From contig CAMIKG010000015.1 in NCBI GenBank assembly GCA_946221915.1, positions 1 through 64,000 on the forward strand: 64,000 bases of DNA. The letters run 5' to 3'. The position numbers and the translations under genes are program-made. Within the stretch, counting starts at the first letter, position 1; each line of letters begins with the position of its first letter. The notes under the pieces were generated by a model. The model did not search any database. It saw nothing but the letters and a program-made list of their open reading frames with translations, and was not told where the DNA came from. The stretch comes from an uncultured Erwinia sp. (lineage in GTDB: Bacteria > Pseudomonadota > Gammaproteobacteria > Enterobacterales > Enterobacteriaceae). Of this stretch, positions 1 through 8,591 are shown one piece after another.

Positions 1-480
1 CTGGCGGGCTGGAAACAGGCGAACCTGCCACTGGCAACGGGTGAAGTCTCACTGCCGGAAGGCGAATTCGATGCAGAATACGATGCCGATTTGGTGCGCC
101 GTGTAACAGATGTCCTGCTGATTAGCCATGAAGGCACCGCGCAGATTGTCGATGCGCGTGCTGCAAACCGCTTTAATGGCGAAGTGGATGAACCCCGTCC
201 GGGTCTGCATCGCGGACATATTCCTGGCAGCCTGAACGTACCGTGGACCGAACTGGTCGCGGATGGCCAGCTGAAACCGGCTACTGAACTGGAAGCGATT
301 TTCCAGCGTCACGGTGTCGACCTGACCAAACCGATTGTCGCCAGCTGCGGTTCCGGCGTTACTGCGGTCGTGCTGATTCTGGCGCTGACCACGCTCGGCG
401 TCGCCAATGTGAAACTGTATGACGGTTCATGGGGTGAATGGGGTAGCCGCGACGATTTGCCGATTGAAAAAAAGGCCTGA
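1..480 (+). CDS. sseA: 3-mercaptopyruvate sulfurtransferase SseA (3' part)
   Basis: Open from base 1 in frame 1 to the TGA at 478-480; the start lies outside the window. It moves sulfur from 3-mercaptopyruvate to a thiol acceptor or cyanide. The visible part is the C-terminal catalytic rhodanese domain: an RGHIPGSLNVPW stretch and the active-site loop CGSGVTA, whose Cys forms the persulfide. The end GSWGEWGSRDDLP is typical of the family. The CGSG(V/I)TA loop points to mercaptopyruvate rather than thiosulfate as substrate (family knowledge). It converges on sseB, as in E. coli. Confidence 0.93.
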   Translation: MAGWKQANLPLATGEVSLPEGEFDAEYDADLVRRVTDVLLISHEGTAQIVDARAANRFNGEVDEPRPGLHRGHIPGSLNVPWTELVADGQLKPATELEAIFQRHGVDLTKPIVASCGSGVTAVVLILALTTLGVANVKLYDGSWGEWGSRDDLPIEKKA

Positions 481-511
481 GGTTAATGGCCGGGAATCCC
501 CGGCCACAGAC

Positions 512-1282
512 TTATTTGTTGATGACTTTAAAATCGCGCAGGAAGCTGCCCCAGCGGCGCTCATAGAACGGCGTGATGTGTGCGGTAAAGAAGTGGCTGA
601 TGCCTTTCTCGCCCTCGACAATCTGGCAAACATCCACCGGTTCGTCACCGGGAAGCGTATCCGTCGCTACACTGCCTGCCGCGCGGATAATGGCATCAAT
701 ATCACTATCAGCTTCAATGCCAATCAACAAATTCGGCGTCTCTTCCGCTGACTCCCTGATATGCGCAACATAAGCGCGGCGCACCTGTTTGTATTTGGCA
801 AACAGCTGAGTCAGGGAATCGATCACCTGGGCTGGCGGCTCGGCAATTTCTGACAGTAATAAAGCCGAGCCCCCTTCCAGCACACGCTGCTGGCTGAGCG
901 CATTGCCCTCCTCACCTAACAGGTGGGCAATTTCCCGCGGTGAAAACTCTTTGCCTGCAGGCAGCTTCGGATTGAGAAACAGCGTTTCCCCCAGCGTCAT
1001 CTCAAACAGGGTGCGCACAGGCATAATCAGATACGCCTGTTCGTCACTGACGGCCTGCTGCAGGGCTTCAACAGAGGTGAAAAAAGGAATAACGTTAACG
1101 CCATCTTCCTTTTCCCAGTGCTGCAGATCCACTGCGCTGCTGTCGCCAGGTTGCCCCGTGGTGCTCTCACCCGGCACCCAGACGCTGGCGTTCATCAGCA
1201 ACTCAAAAAATTCTGGCCGGTGCGCAGCTTCAGTAGCCGCCAGTTTCAGCACTTCTTCAAGGCGGTGATTCGCTTGGTTCAT
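512..1282 (-). CDS. sseB: Enhanced serine sensitivity protein SseB
   Basis: A soluble protein of 256 residues if started at the ATG at 1282 (MNQANHRLEEVL), which matches the E. coli N-terminus best; an in-frame ATG at 1327 would add 15 residues not seen in the family. Conserved stretches include HRPEFFELLMNASVWVPG, LDLQHWEKEDG-like and PVRTLFEMTLGETLFLN, and the end FYERRWGSFLRDFK. SseB was linked to serine sensitivity in E. coli; its biochemical role is unknown. It lies downstream of pepB on the same strand, in the usual order. Confidence 0.92.
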   Translation of the reverse strand: MNQANHRLEEVLKLAATEAAHRPEFFELLMNASVWVPGESTTGQPGDSSAVDLQHWEKEDGVNVIPFFTSVEALQQAVSDEQAYLIMPVRTLFEMTLGETLFLNPKLPAGKEFSPREIAHLLGEEGNALSQQRVLEGGSALLLSEIAEPPAQVIDSLTQLFAKYKQVRRAYVAHIRESAEETPNLLIGIEADSDIDAIIRAAGSVATDTLPGDEPVDVCQIVEGEKGISHFFTAHITPFYERRWGSFLRDFKVINK

Positions 1283-1367
1283 GATTTTATTCCGGACAAT
1301 CACTTGCTGGCGCTGCGTTAGCGGCACACCAGCATCAGAGAGCCGGATTGCTCCGGCCCATTACGCG

Positions 1368-2654
1368 TTATTTTAACAGCAGGTTAGCGATAGTACGCAC
1401 ACCGAGACCGGTAGCGCCTGCCGCCCACTGATCCACCGCGCTTTTGCGGTAGGTCGCTGAGCAGTCGATATGCAGCCAGCCTTTTTGATAGTTCTTCACA
1501 AAGTGCGACAGGAAAGCCGCAGCAGAGCTGGCGCCCGCTGTATGTGCGGCGCTGGCGATATTGTTCAGATCGGCAAAGTTCGATGGCAGGTGGCTACGAT
1601 GGAACTCCGCCAGCGGCAGACGCCAGAACGGTTCGTTTTCGCTCGCAGCGCTCTCCAGCAGTTTATTCGCCAGCTGATCGTCAAAGCTGAATAGCGCATG
1701 ATAATCATTGCCCAGCGCCGTTTTCGCCGCGCCAGTCAGCGTAGCAGCATCGATGATCAGTTCAGGATTCTGTTCACTGGCATCGATCAGACCATCCGCC
1801 AGCACCAGACGCCCTTCTGCATCGGTATTCATCACTTCTACGGTTTTACCGTTACGATAGTGAATGATATCGCCCAGCTTAAAGGCATTGCTGCTGACCA
1901 TATTTTCCGCACAGCAGAGGTACAGCTTAACGCGTTTTTTCAGGCCACGAGAAATCGCCAGCGCCAGCGCGCCAGTGAGCAGCGCTGCGCCGCCCATATC
2001 AGACTTCATCGAATCCATAAACGCGCTTTGTTTCAGGCTGTAGCCGCCTGTATCAAAGGTAATGCCTTTGCCGACCAGGCAGGCAAATACCGGTGCATCT
2101 TCCGCACCTGCGGGGTTGTAATCCAGTGCCAGCAGCGTCGGACGGCGTTCTGAACCACGGCCGACGGTATGCAGGCCCATGTAGCCCTGCTCGCGCAGAT
2201 CGTCGCCGCGGGTAATGCGAAAACTTACCGCATCGCCACCCACTTTGCTCAGCAGTTCGGCCGCTCTGCCCGCCAGTTCAGCTGGAGTGATCTCTTCGGC
2301 TGGTTTGTTGATGATGTCACGCACCCAGTCAATATGATGCAGGCGGCGATCAAGCTCCGCCTGTTCGCTGTCGTTCAGTGGCGCCCACTCAACCTTGCGC
2401 TCCCCTTTAGAAGCGCGATAACCCTGCCAGAATGCCCAGCTCTTATCCAGATCCCACTCAGTCCCGGTCAGTGCAACGTGGCGAATACCCTGTCCGTCGA
2501 TTTTACGTGCGGCACGCTGAATGGTTGCCAGTGTATCGTTGCCGGTCAGATGAATGGTGATGCCGTTATCATTGCTGCTGAGGATCGCTTTTTCGCCCCA
2601 GCGCGCATCTGCCGCTGTCGTCGACAGGGAGATGTTCATCGCTTCAGTAGTCAT
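1368..2654 (-). CDS. pepB: Aminopeptidase B (PepB), M17 leucyl aminopeptidase family
   Basis: 428 residues, the E. coli length. A cytosolic two-metal aminopeptidase that trims N-terminal residues from peptides. It carries the M17 signature [14 protein letters not shown] (metal ligands Asp and Glu) and the upstream metal/catalytic stretch [15 protein letters not shown] with its Lys and Asp. The glycine-rich C-terminal end [14 protein letters not shown] is conserved. In E. coli it follows iscX at the end of the isc cluster; here those genes are gone, and it is separated from iscS by a 407-bp gap, so it probably has its own promoter around 2660-2760. A second in-frame ATG five codons in (MNISLS) is an alternative start. 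Confidence 0.95.
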   Translation of the reverse strand: MTTEAMNISLSTTAADARWGEKAILSSNDNGITIHLTGNDTLATIQRAARKIDGQGIRHVALTGTEWDLDKSWAFWQGYRASKGERKVEWAPLNDSEQAELDRRLHHIDWVRDIINKPAEEITPAELAGRAAELLSKVGGDAVSFRITRGDDLREQGYMGLHTVGRGSERRPTLLALDYNPAGAEDAPVFACLVGKGITFDTGGYSLKQSAFMDSMKSDMGGAALLTGALALAISRGLKKRVKLYLCCAENMVSSNAFKLGDIIHYRNGKTVEVMNTDAEGRLVLADGLIDASEQNPELIIDAATLTGAAKTALGNDYHALFSFDDQLANKLLESAASENEPFWRLPLAEFHRSHLPSNFADLNNIASAAHTAGASSAAAFLSHFVKNYQKGWLHIDCSATYRKSAVDQWAAGATGLGVRTIANLLLK

Positions 2655-2777
2655 CGCATGACTCCATGTTCGTTATAGTGTGTCTGATATATGCGTCGGC
2701 TAGCATCATACAACGCTTCGCCGATTTCGCGACTATACGTGTCATTCCGTGTCATATTTATTTCTTCTAAACAAAAC

Positions 2778-2798
2778 AGGCCGGATAAAATCCGGCCT
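2778..2798 (-). terminator. Rho-independent terminator downstream of iscS
   Basis: Stem AGGCCGGA / TCCGGCCT with a five-base loop. Read on the minus strand it is followed by a T-rich tract (GTTTTGTTT), which suits termination of iscS transcription before pepB. Confidence 0.6.
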
Positions 2799-2857
2799 CA
2801 GACAACTGGCAAAGCCAAAGCACTGTGAATCTGGCAGCAACGCATCAACTCAGGGCA

Positions 2858-2962
2858 CAGGGAACACGGTCAGCGAAGGAAAGCGTCCCGCGCCACGGAC
2901 GGCGCGGGCCGAGCGGTCAGGGATGACGAAAAGCGACTTTCCGCAGCTGACCGTGTTCCCTG
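2858..2962. repeat. Nested inverted repeat, possible dispersed palindromic element
   Basis: Outer arms CAGGGAACACGGTCAGC (2858-2874) and its exact reverse complement (2946-2962), 17 of 17. Further in are GGAAAG (2878-2883) with CTTTCC (2937-2942), and an inner hairpin CCCGCGCC / GGCGCGGG (2887-2908). The whole could fold into one long, branched stem. It does not match the ERIC consensus as I know it. It may be a lineage-specific repeat or a structured RNA; function unknown. Confidence 0.6.
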
Positions 2963-3061
2963 GGCTGGCTCGGCGTGACAGCAAAGATTCCCTGGAGTAT
3001 CCGGGGCTTGTCAGCAATCTCAGGCCGGATAAGACTCAGCCTGTTTGCGCAATGACCGAAA

Positions 3062-4246
3062 TTACTTACCCGCTTTAAACGCCAGCCACTGTGGAGAAAG
3101 CTCGCGTAAGCGTCCTATCGCCTTAGCGATCAACGCAATCGCGTAATCAATTTCTTCTTCTGTGGTGAAGCGCCCCAGCGAGAAACGAATCGAACTGTGC
3201 GCCAGTTCATCCGACAAGCCCAGCGCACGAAGCACATAGGAAGGCTCGAGGCTGGCGGAAGTACAGGCCGATCCGGAGGAAACCGCCAGATCCTTCAGCG
3301 CCATAATCAGCGATTCACCGTCAACGTAGTTAAAGCTGACATTGAGAATCCCTGGCGCGCTATTTTCACTGTCGCCGTTGAAGTAAACCTCTTCGATCTG
3401 CTGAATGCCGTTCCACAGGCGATCGCGCAGCGTGCGTAAACGCGCCATTTCGCTGTGCATCTCTTCTTGCGCGATACGGTAAGCTTCCCCCATACCAACA
3501 ATCTGATGCACCGGCAGCGTACCGGAACGCATGCCGCGCTCATGGCCACCACCGTGGATCTGCGCATCAAGATGCACCTTCGGCTGACGACGCACATACA
3601 GCGCGCCAATGCCTTTCGGACCATAGACTTTATGCGCCGAGAAAGACATCAAATCCACCGGCAGCTGGCTGAGGTCGAGCGGCAGTTTACCCACGCTCTG
3701 CGTGGCATCAACGTGGTACAGCACGCCACGTGCACGGCACAGTTCGCCGATAGCGACAATGTCCTGCACCACGCCGATTTCGTTGTTTACGTGCATAATC
3801 GACACCAGAATGGTGTCATCGCGCAGCGCGTCTGCCAGCTGTTGCAAATCAATCAGGCCATTGCGCTGCGGTGCGAGATAAGTCACCTCAAAGCCTTCCT
3901 GCTCCAGCTGGTGGCAGGTATCCAGCACCGCCTTATGTTCGGTGACGCAGGTAATAATGTGTTTACCTTTATGCTGATAAAAGCTCGCGACACCTTTAAT
4001 CGCCAGGTTATCCGATTCGGTGGCGCCAGAGGTGAAGACAATTTCACGCGGATCGGCGCCAACCAGTTCAGCAATCTGATTACGGGCGACATCCACCGCC
4101 TCTTCCGCCTGCCAGCCAAAGCGGTGCGAGCGGGAAGCCGGGTTACCGAATGTGCCATCCTGGGTCAGATGTTGCATCATCTTCTCCGCCACACGCGGGT
4201 CAACGGGCGTGGTGGCCGAGTAGTCCAGATAGATCGGTAATTTCAT
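3062..4246 (-). CDS. iscS: Cysteine desulfurase IscS, C-terminally short
   Basis: A PLP enzyme that takes sulfur from cysteine to give alanine and an enzyme persulfide, supplying Fe-S assembly, tRNA thiolation and thiamine synthesis. The start is the ATG at 4246 ([14 protein letters not shown]), matching E. coli; 4270 is an open-frame extension. The PLP lysine lies in [12 protein letters not shown] and the catalytic cysteine in [10 protein letters not shown]. The body is very close to E. coli IscS, but the protein is 394 residues rather than 404: it ends [12 protein letters not shown] where E. coli continues with GVDLNSIEWAHH. In E. coli the C-terminal tail takes part in IscU binding (family knowledge). 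With iscU absent next door, this suggests a retained desulfurase for tRNA and thiamine sulfur, possibly no longer docking IscU. ACGGAG lies upstream as a ribosome site. Confidence 0.96.
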   Translation of the reverse strand: MKLPIYLDYSATTPVDPRVAEKMMQHLTQDGTFGNPASRSHRFGWQAEEAVDVARNQIAELVGADPREIVFTSGATESDNLAIKGVASFYQHKGKHIITCVTEHKAVLDTCHQLEQEGFEVTYLAPQRNGLIDLQQLADALRDDTILVSIMHVNNEIGVVQDIVAIGELCRARGVLYHVDATQSVGKLPLDLSQLPVDLMSFSAHKVYGPKGIGALYVRRQPKVHLDAQIHGGGHERGMRSGTLPVHQIVGMGEAYRIAQEEMHSEMARLRTLRDRLWNGIQQIEEVYFNGDSENSAPGILNVSFNYVDGESLIMALKDLAVSSGSACTSASLEPSYVLRALGLSDELAHSSIRFSLGRFTTEEEIDYAIALIAKAIGRLRELSPQWLAFKAGK

Positions 4247-4340
4247 TGCGCGTTCAGCTCCGTACATCACTTATATAGTTAAAGCGGGATCATAGTGGGT
4301 TTTATGGCGTGGATCTTCGCATATCGGGGCGCAACAGACC

Positions 4341-4371
4341 AAAAAAATTGCGGCGCCCTGTTGGACGCCGC
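4341..4371 (-). terminator. Intrinsic terminator between iscR and iscS
   Basis: On the minus strand: GCGGCG-t-CC, loop AACA, GG-g-CGCCGC, then AATTTTTTT. A GC-rich stem followed by seven T is a strong intrinsic terminator signature. It lies downstream of the iscR stop and about 95 bp upstream of the iscS start, so it should cut or attenuate read-through from the IscR-controlled promoter. Confidence 0.7.
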
Positions 4372-4405
4372 ATGGAAGTTTTCACTGCCTGAGAAGAGTT
4401 AACGA

Positions 4406-4924
4406 TTAAGCACGCAGCTTAACGTTAATGGTTTCCTGAACACGACCATTGGGCAGGAAGCGCGGGTCGATAACACTCTGACGCTCAGTCACGCTGTTCT
4501 GGCGGTCGGCAACTTCAAGGATTTCCTGATTATTTACCAGCTCAGCCAGGGTAATATTGTTCAGGAAATCACTGATACGCTCACTGAGATCGCGCCACAG
4601 AACGTGGGTCAGGCAACGCTCGCCGCCCTGGCAACCTTCTTTGCCCTGACATTTCGTCGCGTCCACAGACTCATCTACGGCGGTAATCACTGCGCCAACC
4701 GCGATCGCTCCAGCATCTTTACCCAGCAGATAACCACCACCCGGACCACGCACACTGGCCACCAGGCCATGTTTACGCAGACGCGAGAACAGCTGCTCCA
4801 GATAAGACAGAGAAATACCCTGACGTTCTGAAATATCCGCTAACGGCACTGGCCCTTCGTGTGAATGCAGTGCAACGTCGAGCATGGCGGTAACGGCATA
4901 ACGGCCTTTAGATGTCAGTCTCAT
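4406..4924 (-). CDS. iscR: Fe-S cluster-sensing regulator IscR (Rrf2 family)
   Basis: 172 residues; N-terminal winged helix ([19 protein letters not shown], then the recognition segment [11 protein letters not shown]) and the [2Fe-2S] site [20 protein letters not shown] with three cysteines and a His ligand. The C-terminal tail differs from E. coli (162 residues) by a short insertion around residues 150-160. With its cluster, IscR represses its own promoter; as apo-protein it controls suf and other genes. Three tandem IscR-like sites lie just upstream (4996-5068), and a terminator separates it from iscS. IscR is retained although most isc genes are missing. Confidence 0.96.
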   Translation of the reverse strand: MRLTSKGRYAVTAMLDVALHSHEGPVPLADISERQGISLSYLEQLFSRLRKHGLVASVRGPGGGYLLGKDAGAIAVGAVITAVDESVDATKCQGKEGCQGGERCLTHVLWRDLSERISDFLNNITLAELVNNQEILEVADRQNSVTERQSVIDPRFLPNGRVQETINVKLRA

Positions 4925-4995
4925 AGCTTTAGCGACCTCGGTTAAACCCCTGTAAGCGGGCAGTTAACAAACTTTATGGACGCAAGTCTGACATT

Positions 4996-5068
4996 CCTGA
5001 GTAATTTGGTCAACTATTTAACTGAGTAATTTAGTCAACTATTTAACCAGGTAAATCACTCAACTATT
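4996..5068 (-). promoter_or_regulatory. Three tandem type 1-like IscR sites upstream of iscR
   Basis: On the minus strand three near-copies of ATAGTTGACYAAATTACTCAG appear with 25-26 bp spacing: about 4996-5018, 5022-5044 and a weaker third at 5047-5068. E. coli iscR is autorepressed through sites of this form. The spacing (about two and a half helical turns) would put neighbouring dimers on different faces of the DNA. Confidence 0.65.
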
Positions 5069-5123
5069 ATGCCCGCCATCGGTGACCGCGATTTCCGGTG
5101 ATTTCCAAATAAAAATCAGCTTG

Positions 5124-5852
5124 TTACTTTCCGCCTTTGCTTTTTTCCAGCGAGGACAGCATCCCGCGCAGGATGTTCAGCTCATCGCGTTCCGGGCGTG
5201 CGCGGGCATAAAGACGACGCATTTTGCTCATCACCTGCCCCGGATTTGCCTCGCGGATAAAGCCACTGTTCAGCATCAGTTGTTCCATATGCTGGTAAAA
5301 ACGCTCCAGATCGTCGACCAGCGGATAAGGCGACTCGGTGAACTCCTGCTGCGCAACTTCTTGCGACTGGAGGAACGCCATACGCACTTCATAGGTGATA
5401 ATCTGCACCGCCATCGCCAGGTTCAGCGAGCTATATTCCGGATTGGCGGCGATCGCCACATGATAGTGACATTTTTGCAGCTCTTCGTTGGTCAGACCGA
5501 CACGTTCGCGCCCAAACACCAGTGCGACCGGGTCCTGCTGGCCCTCTTCAATGCTTTTAATGCCACACTCGCGCGGGTCGAGCATTGGCCACGGCAGCGA
5601 ACGGGAACGCGCACTGGTGCCGACCACCAGCCGGCAGCCGGCGATGGCTTCATCAAAAGTGTCGACAATTTTGGCATCACCGATGACATCGCTGGCGCCC
5701 GCCGCCAGTGCGATAGCCTGAGAGTCAGGTTTAACCAGTGGATTCACCAGATAAAGATTGGACAGGCCCATGGTTTTCATCGCGCGCGCGACGGAGCCCA
5801 TATTGCCGGTATGCGAGGTTTCAACCAGCACGATACGAATATTTTGCAGCAT
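5124..5852 (-). CDS. trmJ: tRNA (cytidine/uridine-2'-O-)-methyltransferase TrmJ
   Basis: 242 residues, SPOUT family. Methylates the ribose of residue 32 in several tRNAs, using S-adenosylmethionine. N-terminal motif [20 protein letters not shown], then the knotted SAM site [18 protein letters not shown] and [16 protein letters not shown]. The C-terminal third is the dimerising/tRNA-contacting extension seen in TrmJ. It lies between iscR and suhB as in E. coli, transcribed away from suhB. Confidence 0.95.
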   Translation of the reverse strand: MLQNIRIVLVETSHTGNMGSVARAMKTMGLSNLYLVNPLVKPDSQAIALAAGASDVIGDAKIVDTFDEAIAGCRLVVGTSARSRSLPWPMLDPRECGIKSIEEGQQDPVALVFGRERVGLTNEELQKCHYHVAIAANPEYSSLNLAMAVQIITYEVRMAFLQSQEVAQQEFTESPYPLVDDLERFYQHMEQLMLNSGFIREANPGQVMSKMRRLYARARPERDELNILRGMLSSLEKSKGGK

Positions 5853-5974
5853 AGATAGATAGCAGGTCCGTGAAATAATTGCGTGATACTAACATAAAAG
5901 CAGGACAATGCGTGCGCGTCCTGATATACTCCGCGCCGTTTTTCCCGTTCTTTAACATCCAGTGAGAGATACTG

Positions 5975-6778
5975 ATGCATCCGATGCTCAACATCGCCGT
6001 GCGCGCTGCGCGCAAGGCCGGAAATTTAATTGCCAAGAATTATGAAACCCCGGACGCCGTTGAAGCGAGCCAGAAAGGCAGCAACGACTTCGTCACCAAT
6101 GTTGACCGCGACGCTGAACGCCAGATTATTGAGGTGATTCGCAAATCTTACCCTAAGCACACTATTATCACCGAAGAAAGCGGTGAGCTGCAGGGTGAAG
6201 ACCAGGATGTACAATGGGTTATCGATCCACTGGATGGCACCACCAACTTCATCAAACGCCTGCCGCACTTCGCGGTGTCTATCGCCGTACGTATTAAAGG
6301 CCGTACCGAAGTCGCGGTCGTTTACGATCCTATGCGCAACGAACTGTTCAGCGCCGTACGCGGCCAGGGCGCACAGCTCAATGGCTTCCGCCTGCGCGGC
6401 AGCACCGCTCGCGACCTCGATGGCACTATCCTTGCCACCGGCTTCCCGTTCAAACTGAAGCAGCACGCAACGCCGTTTATCAATATCGTCGGAAAGCTGT
6501 TTACCCAGTGCGCCGATTTCCGTCGCACCGGCTCCGCTGCGCTGGACCTGGCCTATGTCGCCGCTGGCCGTGTTGATGGTTACTTTGAAATTGGCCTGAA
6601 ACCGTGGGATTTTGCCGGCGGTGAACTGCTGGTACGTGAAGCAGGCGGCCTGGTCACTGACTTTGTGGGCGGCCATAACTACCTGCAATCCGGTAATATC
6701 GTCGCCGGTAACCCGCGCGTGGTAAAAGCGCTGCTGGCAAACATGCGCGATGAATTGAGCGAAGCGCTGAAGCGTTAA
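5975..6778 (+). CDS. suhB: Inositol-1-monophosphatase / transcription factor SuhB
   Basis: 267 residues. A Mg-dependent inositol monophosphatase that in E. coli also works with Nus factors in rRNA antitermination. Metal-site motifs are EESGE, DPLDGTTNFIKRLPHFAVSI (the IMPase signature) and KPWDFAGGELLVREAGG. Start ATG at 5975 (MHPMLNIAVRAARKAG) matches the family and has GTGAGAG upstream. It is divergent from trmJ; the 120-bp intergenic region should hold both promoters. Confidence 0.96.
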   Translation: MHPMLNIAVRAARKAGNLIAKNYETPDAVEASQKGSNDFVTNVDRDAERQIIEVIRKSYPKHTIITEESGELQGEDQDVQWVIDPLDGTTNFIKRLPHFAVSIAVRIKGRTEVAVVYDPMRNELFSAVRGQGAQLNGFRLRGSTARDLDGTILATGFPFKLKQHATPFINIVGKLFTQCADFRRTGSAALDLAYVAAGRVDGYFEIGLKPWDFAGGELLVREAGGLVTDFVGGHNYLQSGNIVAGNPRVVKALLANMRDELSEALKR

Positions 6779-6788
6779 TCGTTCACTA

Positions 6789-6810
6789 ATGGGCCGCAGC
6801 TGCGGCCCAT
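6789..6810. terminator. Perfect palindrome between convergent suhB and zevB
   Basis: ATGGGCCGCAG followed at once by its reverse complement, 22 bp in all, in the 35-bp gap between two convergent genes. There is no T tract on either side, so it may be a bidirectional, Rho-assisted or 3'-end-protecting hairpin. Confidence 0.5.
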
Positions 6811-6813
6811 CTG

Positions 6814-7815
6814 CTACAGAATCCGCCGGATGCCCCCACCCAGCGCAGGTTGCGCACTCTGCCACAGCATCACTCCTGCGATCACCAGTAACACTCCCCC
6901 TGCCAGCGCCAGACTCTGCAATGCAACTTTCTGCCAGCCCGATGAACCGCTATAACGGCTTAAGCGGCTTGCCAGCGCGCGTGAGGTCTGCACCAGCAGC
7001 GCCATTGCCGATACCGTTACCGCCGTTCCCAGCGCCATCGCCAGCGCGGACAGCACCCCCCACCAGTAAACACCAATCACTTTCGCAAACAGCAGCATCA
7101 TCAGCGCGCCGGAACAGGGACGCAGCCCCATTGAAATCACCACCAGCGCTTTGGTTTTCCAGCCCACGGCCTGCGCCAGTTGCCTGTTGTCAGGAATATG
7201 CTGATGACCACAGCCACAGTTCGCATGGTGCTGATGATGATCGGCAGGACGAATGGTGTGAATATGCAACGGTGGCATGGGTTTAAGCAACCGCCACAGC
7301 TGGCGCGCCGCGCGCCAGCACAGCCAGCCGCCAAGCCCCGACACCAGCAAATAGCTGCCCTTTTCCAGCCAGTAACTGCTGAGATGCAGCTGGCGTGACG
7401 AGAGTTGCAGCACTACCAGTAATACGGTGACCAGTGCAATGGCGACCACGCCCTGCACAATTGCCGCCGCCAGCGTCAGCTGCAGGCTGGTTTTCACTTT
7501 TGTCGGATGCGTGGCGAGAAACGTCGCAATAACGACTTTACCATGCCCCGGCCCGGCGGCATGTAAAATGCCATAAATCACACTGAAACCAAGTAACGCC
7601 AGTCCGGCACGATGAGGGTTGATTTCCACCAGTTGCAGCAAGGCTGTCATCTGCTGATGCAAGCCTTTCTGCCACTGCACGCTTTGCAGCAGCAGTTGCG
7701 GCCACTGCTGCCATAGCCAGAAACCGGCAACGGTAAACAGCAATGCGGTGAGCAACAGCGGCATGGCGGTCAGCCAGCGGCGCGCAGCTGGCGCGCGGGT
7801 AAGATTCACTGACAT
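6814..7815 (-). CDS. zevB: NicO-family nickel/cobalt/zinc transporter (ZevB-like)
   Basis: 333 residues; hydrophobic, with about six to seven membrane segments. The family motif HAAGPGHGKVVIATF is in the first membrane pair, and SMGLRPCSGALMMLLFAKVIGVYWWG in the second half is the other NicO signature (split here by function, not sequence). A cytosolic His/Cys-rich loop at about residues 190-210 (HHQHHANCGCGHQH) is a likely metal sensor or chelator. It overlaps zevA by 10 bp. In Haemophilus the ZevA-ZevB pair takes part in zinc uptake; a Ni/Co role cannot be excluded from sequence. E. coli has yfhR in this place instead. Confidence 0.82.
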   Translation of the reverse strand: MSVNLTRAPAARRWLTAMPLLLTALLFTVAGFWLWQQWPQLLLQSVQWQKGLHQQMTALLQLVEINPHRAGLALLGFSVIYGILHAAGPGHGKVVIATFLATHPTKVKTSLQLTLAAAIVQGVVAIALVTVLLVVLQLSSRQLHLSSYWLEKGSYLLVSGLGGWLCWRAARQLWRLLKPMPPLHIHTIRPADHHQHHANCGCGHQHIPDNRQLAQAVGWKTKALVVISMGLRPCSGALMMLLFAKVIGVYWWGVLSALAMALGTAVTVSAMALLVQTSRALASRLSRYSGSSGWQKVALQSLALAGGVLLVIAGVMLWQSAQPALGGGIRRIL

Positions 7816-8468
7816 GCCAGCGTCACCGTCTGGGCGAACTGTCGTCCCAGGTCCATCTCTTCCGGCGGGGCGTCGGCTTTATCCAGCGACAGTGCGTATT
7901 GCTGCAGTGAGGCATCCGGTTTCGGCGTTTTCAGCTGCAGTTTGCACTGCTTTTGCAGAGCATCTGGTAACTGCAGCGATTTGTCGTTGTCGTAATACAT
8001 ATCAACAAAATACGTGGGATCAAACGTCATAAAGGTATAAGTCTGTCCAGTTAAAGGTTGCGCTTCAGCCAGTGGCATGACAAACGTCAGCACGGCCTGG
8101 TGTCCCTCACGCGTCAGGTGGTATTCCGACGGCAAATTGTCGAACTTGACGCGCTGGCCGTTATGCCAGAACTCGGTGAAATAGTGCTGCCCGAGCACAT
8201 TTGCCATCACTTCCGCCGCCAGTTTCTTCCACACCACCGAGTCTGGTTTTGCATCCCCGGCGTCATACAGCAGATCCGCCGAGGTGATTTCATCCATTTT
8301 CCATACCATGCGCAGCGCATTCAGCTTACCGGGCTCGTTGCTGACCAGCGTGGTTTTGATATCGATAAAACTATGAGGATGCGCCATCGTCAGTGGCGAT
8401 ATCAGTACCATAGTAAAGGCAACTAACCGGCACCACAGAGTGTTATAATGTAACAAAATACGCTTCAT
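7806..8468 (-). CDS. zevA: Periplasmic DUF1007 metal-binding protein (ZevA-like)
   Basis: 220 residues. N-terminal signal peptide with basic start (MKRILLHYN), hydrophobic stretch and cleavage near SPLTMA-HPHS; the mature protein begins with the metal-ligand-like HPHSFID typical of DUF1007. Two further motifs, FDPTYFVDMYYD and WKMDEITSADLLYD, agree with the family. It is first in a two-gene operon with zevB. A 15-bp palindrome close to the Zur consensus overlaps codons 4-10, which fits zinc control and supports the zinc assignment. Confidence 0.82.
   Translation of the reverse strand: MKRILLHYNTLWCRLVAFTMVLISPLTMAHPHSFIDIKTTLVSNEPGKLNALRMVWKMDEITSADLLYDAGDAKPDSVVWKKLAAEVMANVLGQHYFTEFWHNGQRVKFDNLPSEYHLTREGHQAVLTFVMPLAEAQPLTGQTYTFMTFDPTYFVDMYYDNDKSLQLPDALQKQCKLQLKTPKPDASLQQYALSLDKADAPPEEMDLGRQFAQTVTLACQ
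8441..8455 (-). promoter_or_regulatory. Candidate Zur box at the start of zevA
   Basis: TGTTATAATGTAACA matches the core TGTTATANTATAACA of enterobacterial Zur sites at all but one defined position. It lies inside codons 4-10 of zevA, downstream of where the promoter should be, so repression would be by road-block or by overlap with an internal -10 (TATAAT is part of it). Inference from the motif only. Confidence 0.45.
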
Positions 8469-8591
8469 TGGCTTTCCCGCTGATAAATTCTGTGACCGCT
8501 CTTAAACGCCTGAACAAAAAACCGCTGCTTATCACGTCGCGGAATGATTCCTGGCTACGCTTAGTTCTGTTATGACTAACTGGAATAGTGA

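Larger units (their letters stand above)
2655..3061. other. Gene-free gap where iscU-iscA-hscB-hscA-fdx-iscX would be expected
   Basis: About 407 bp between pepB and iscS. In E. coli this place holds six genes (about 5 kb). No remnant of those coding sequences is recognisable by eye. The gap holds a terminator (2778-2798), a large nested inverted repeat (2858-2962) and a partial second copy of the terminator left arm near 3024-3032. An open frame runs through it (2749-3078, plus strand), but its translation is low-complexity and matches nothing known to me. Confidence 0.7.

Noticed and set aside
2749..3078. Open frame through the isc-pepB gap
   Set aside because: It crosses the terminator and palindrome; the translation has no family features and no good ribosome site.
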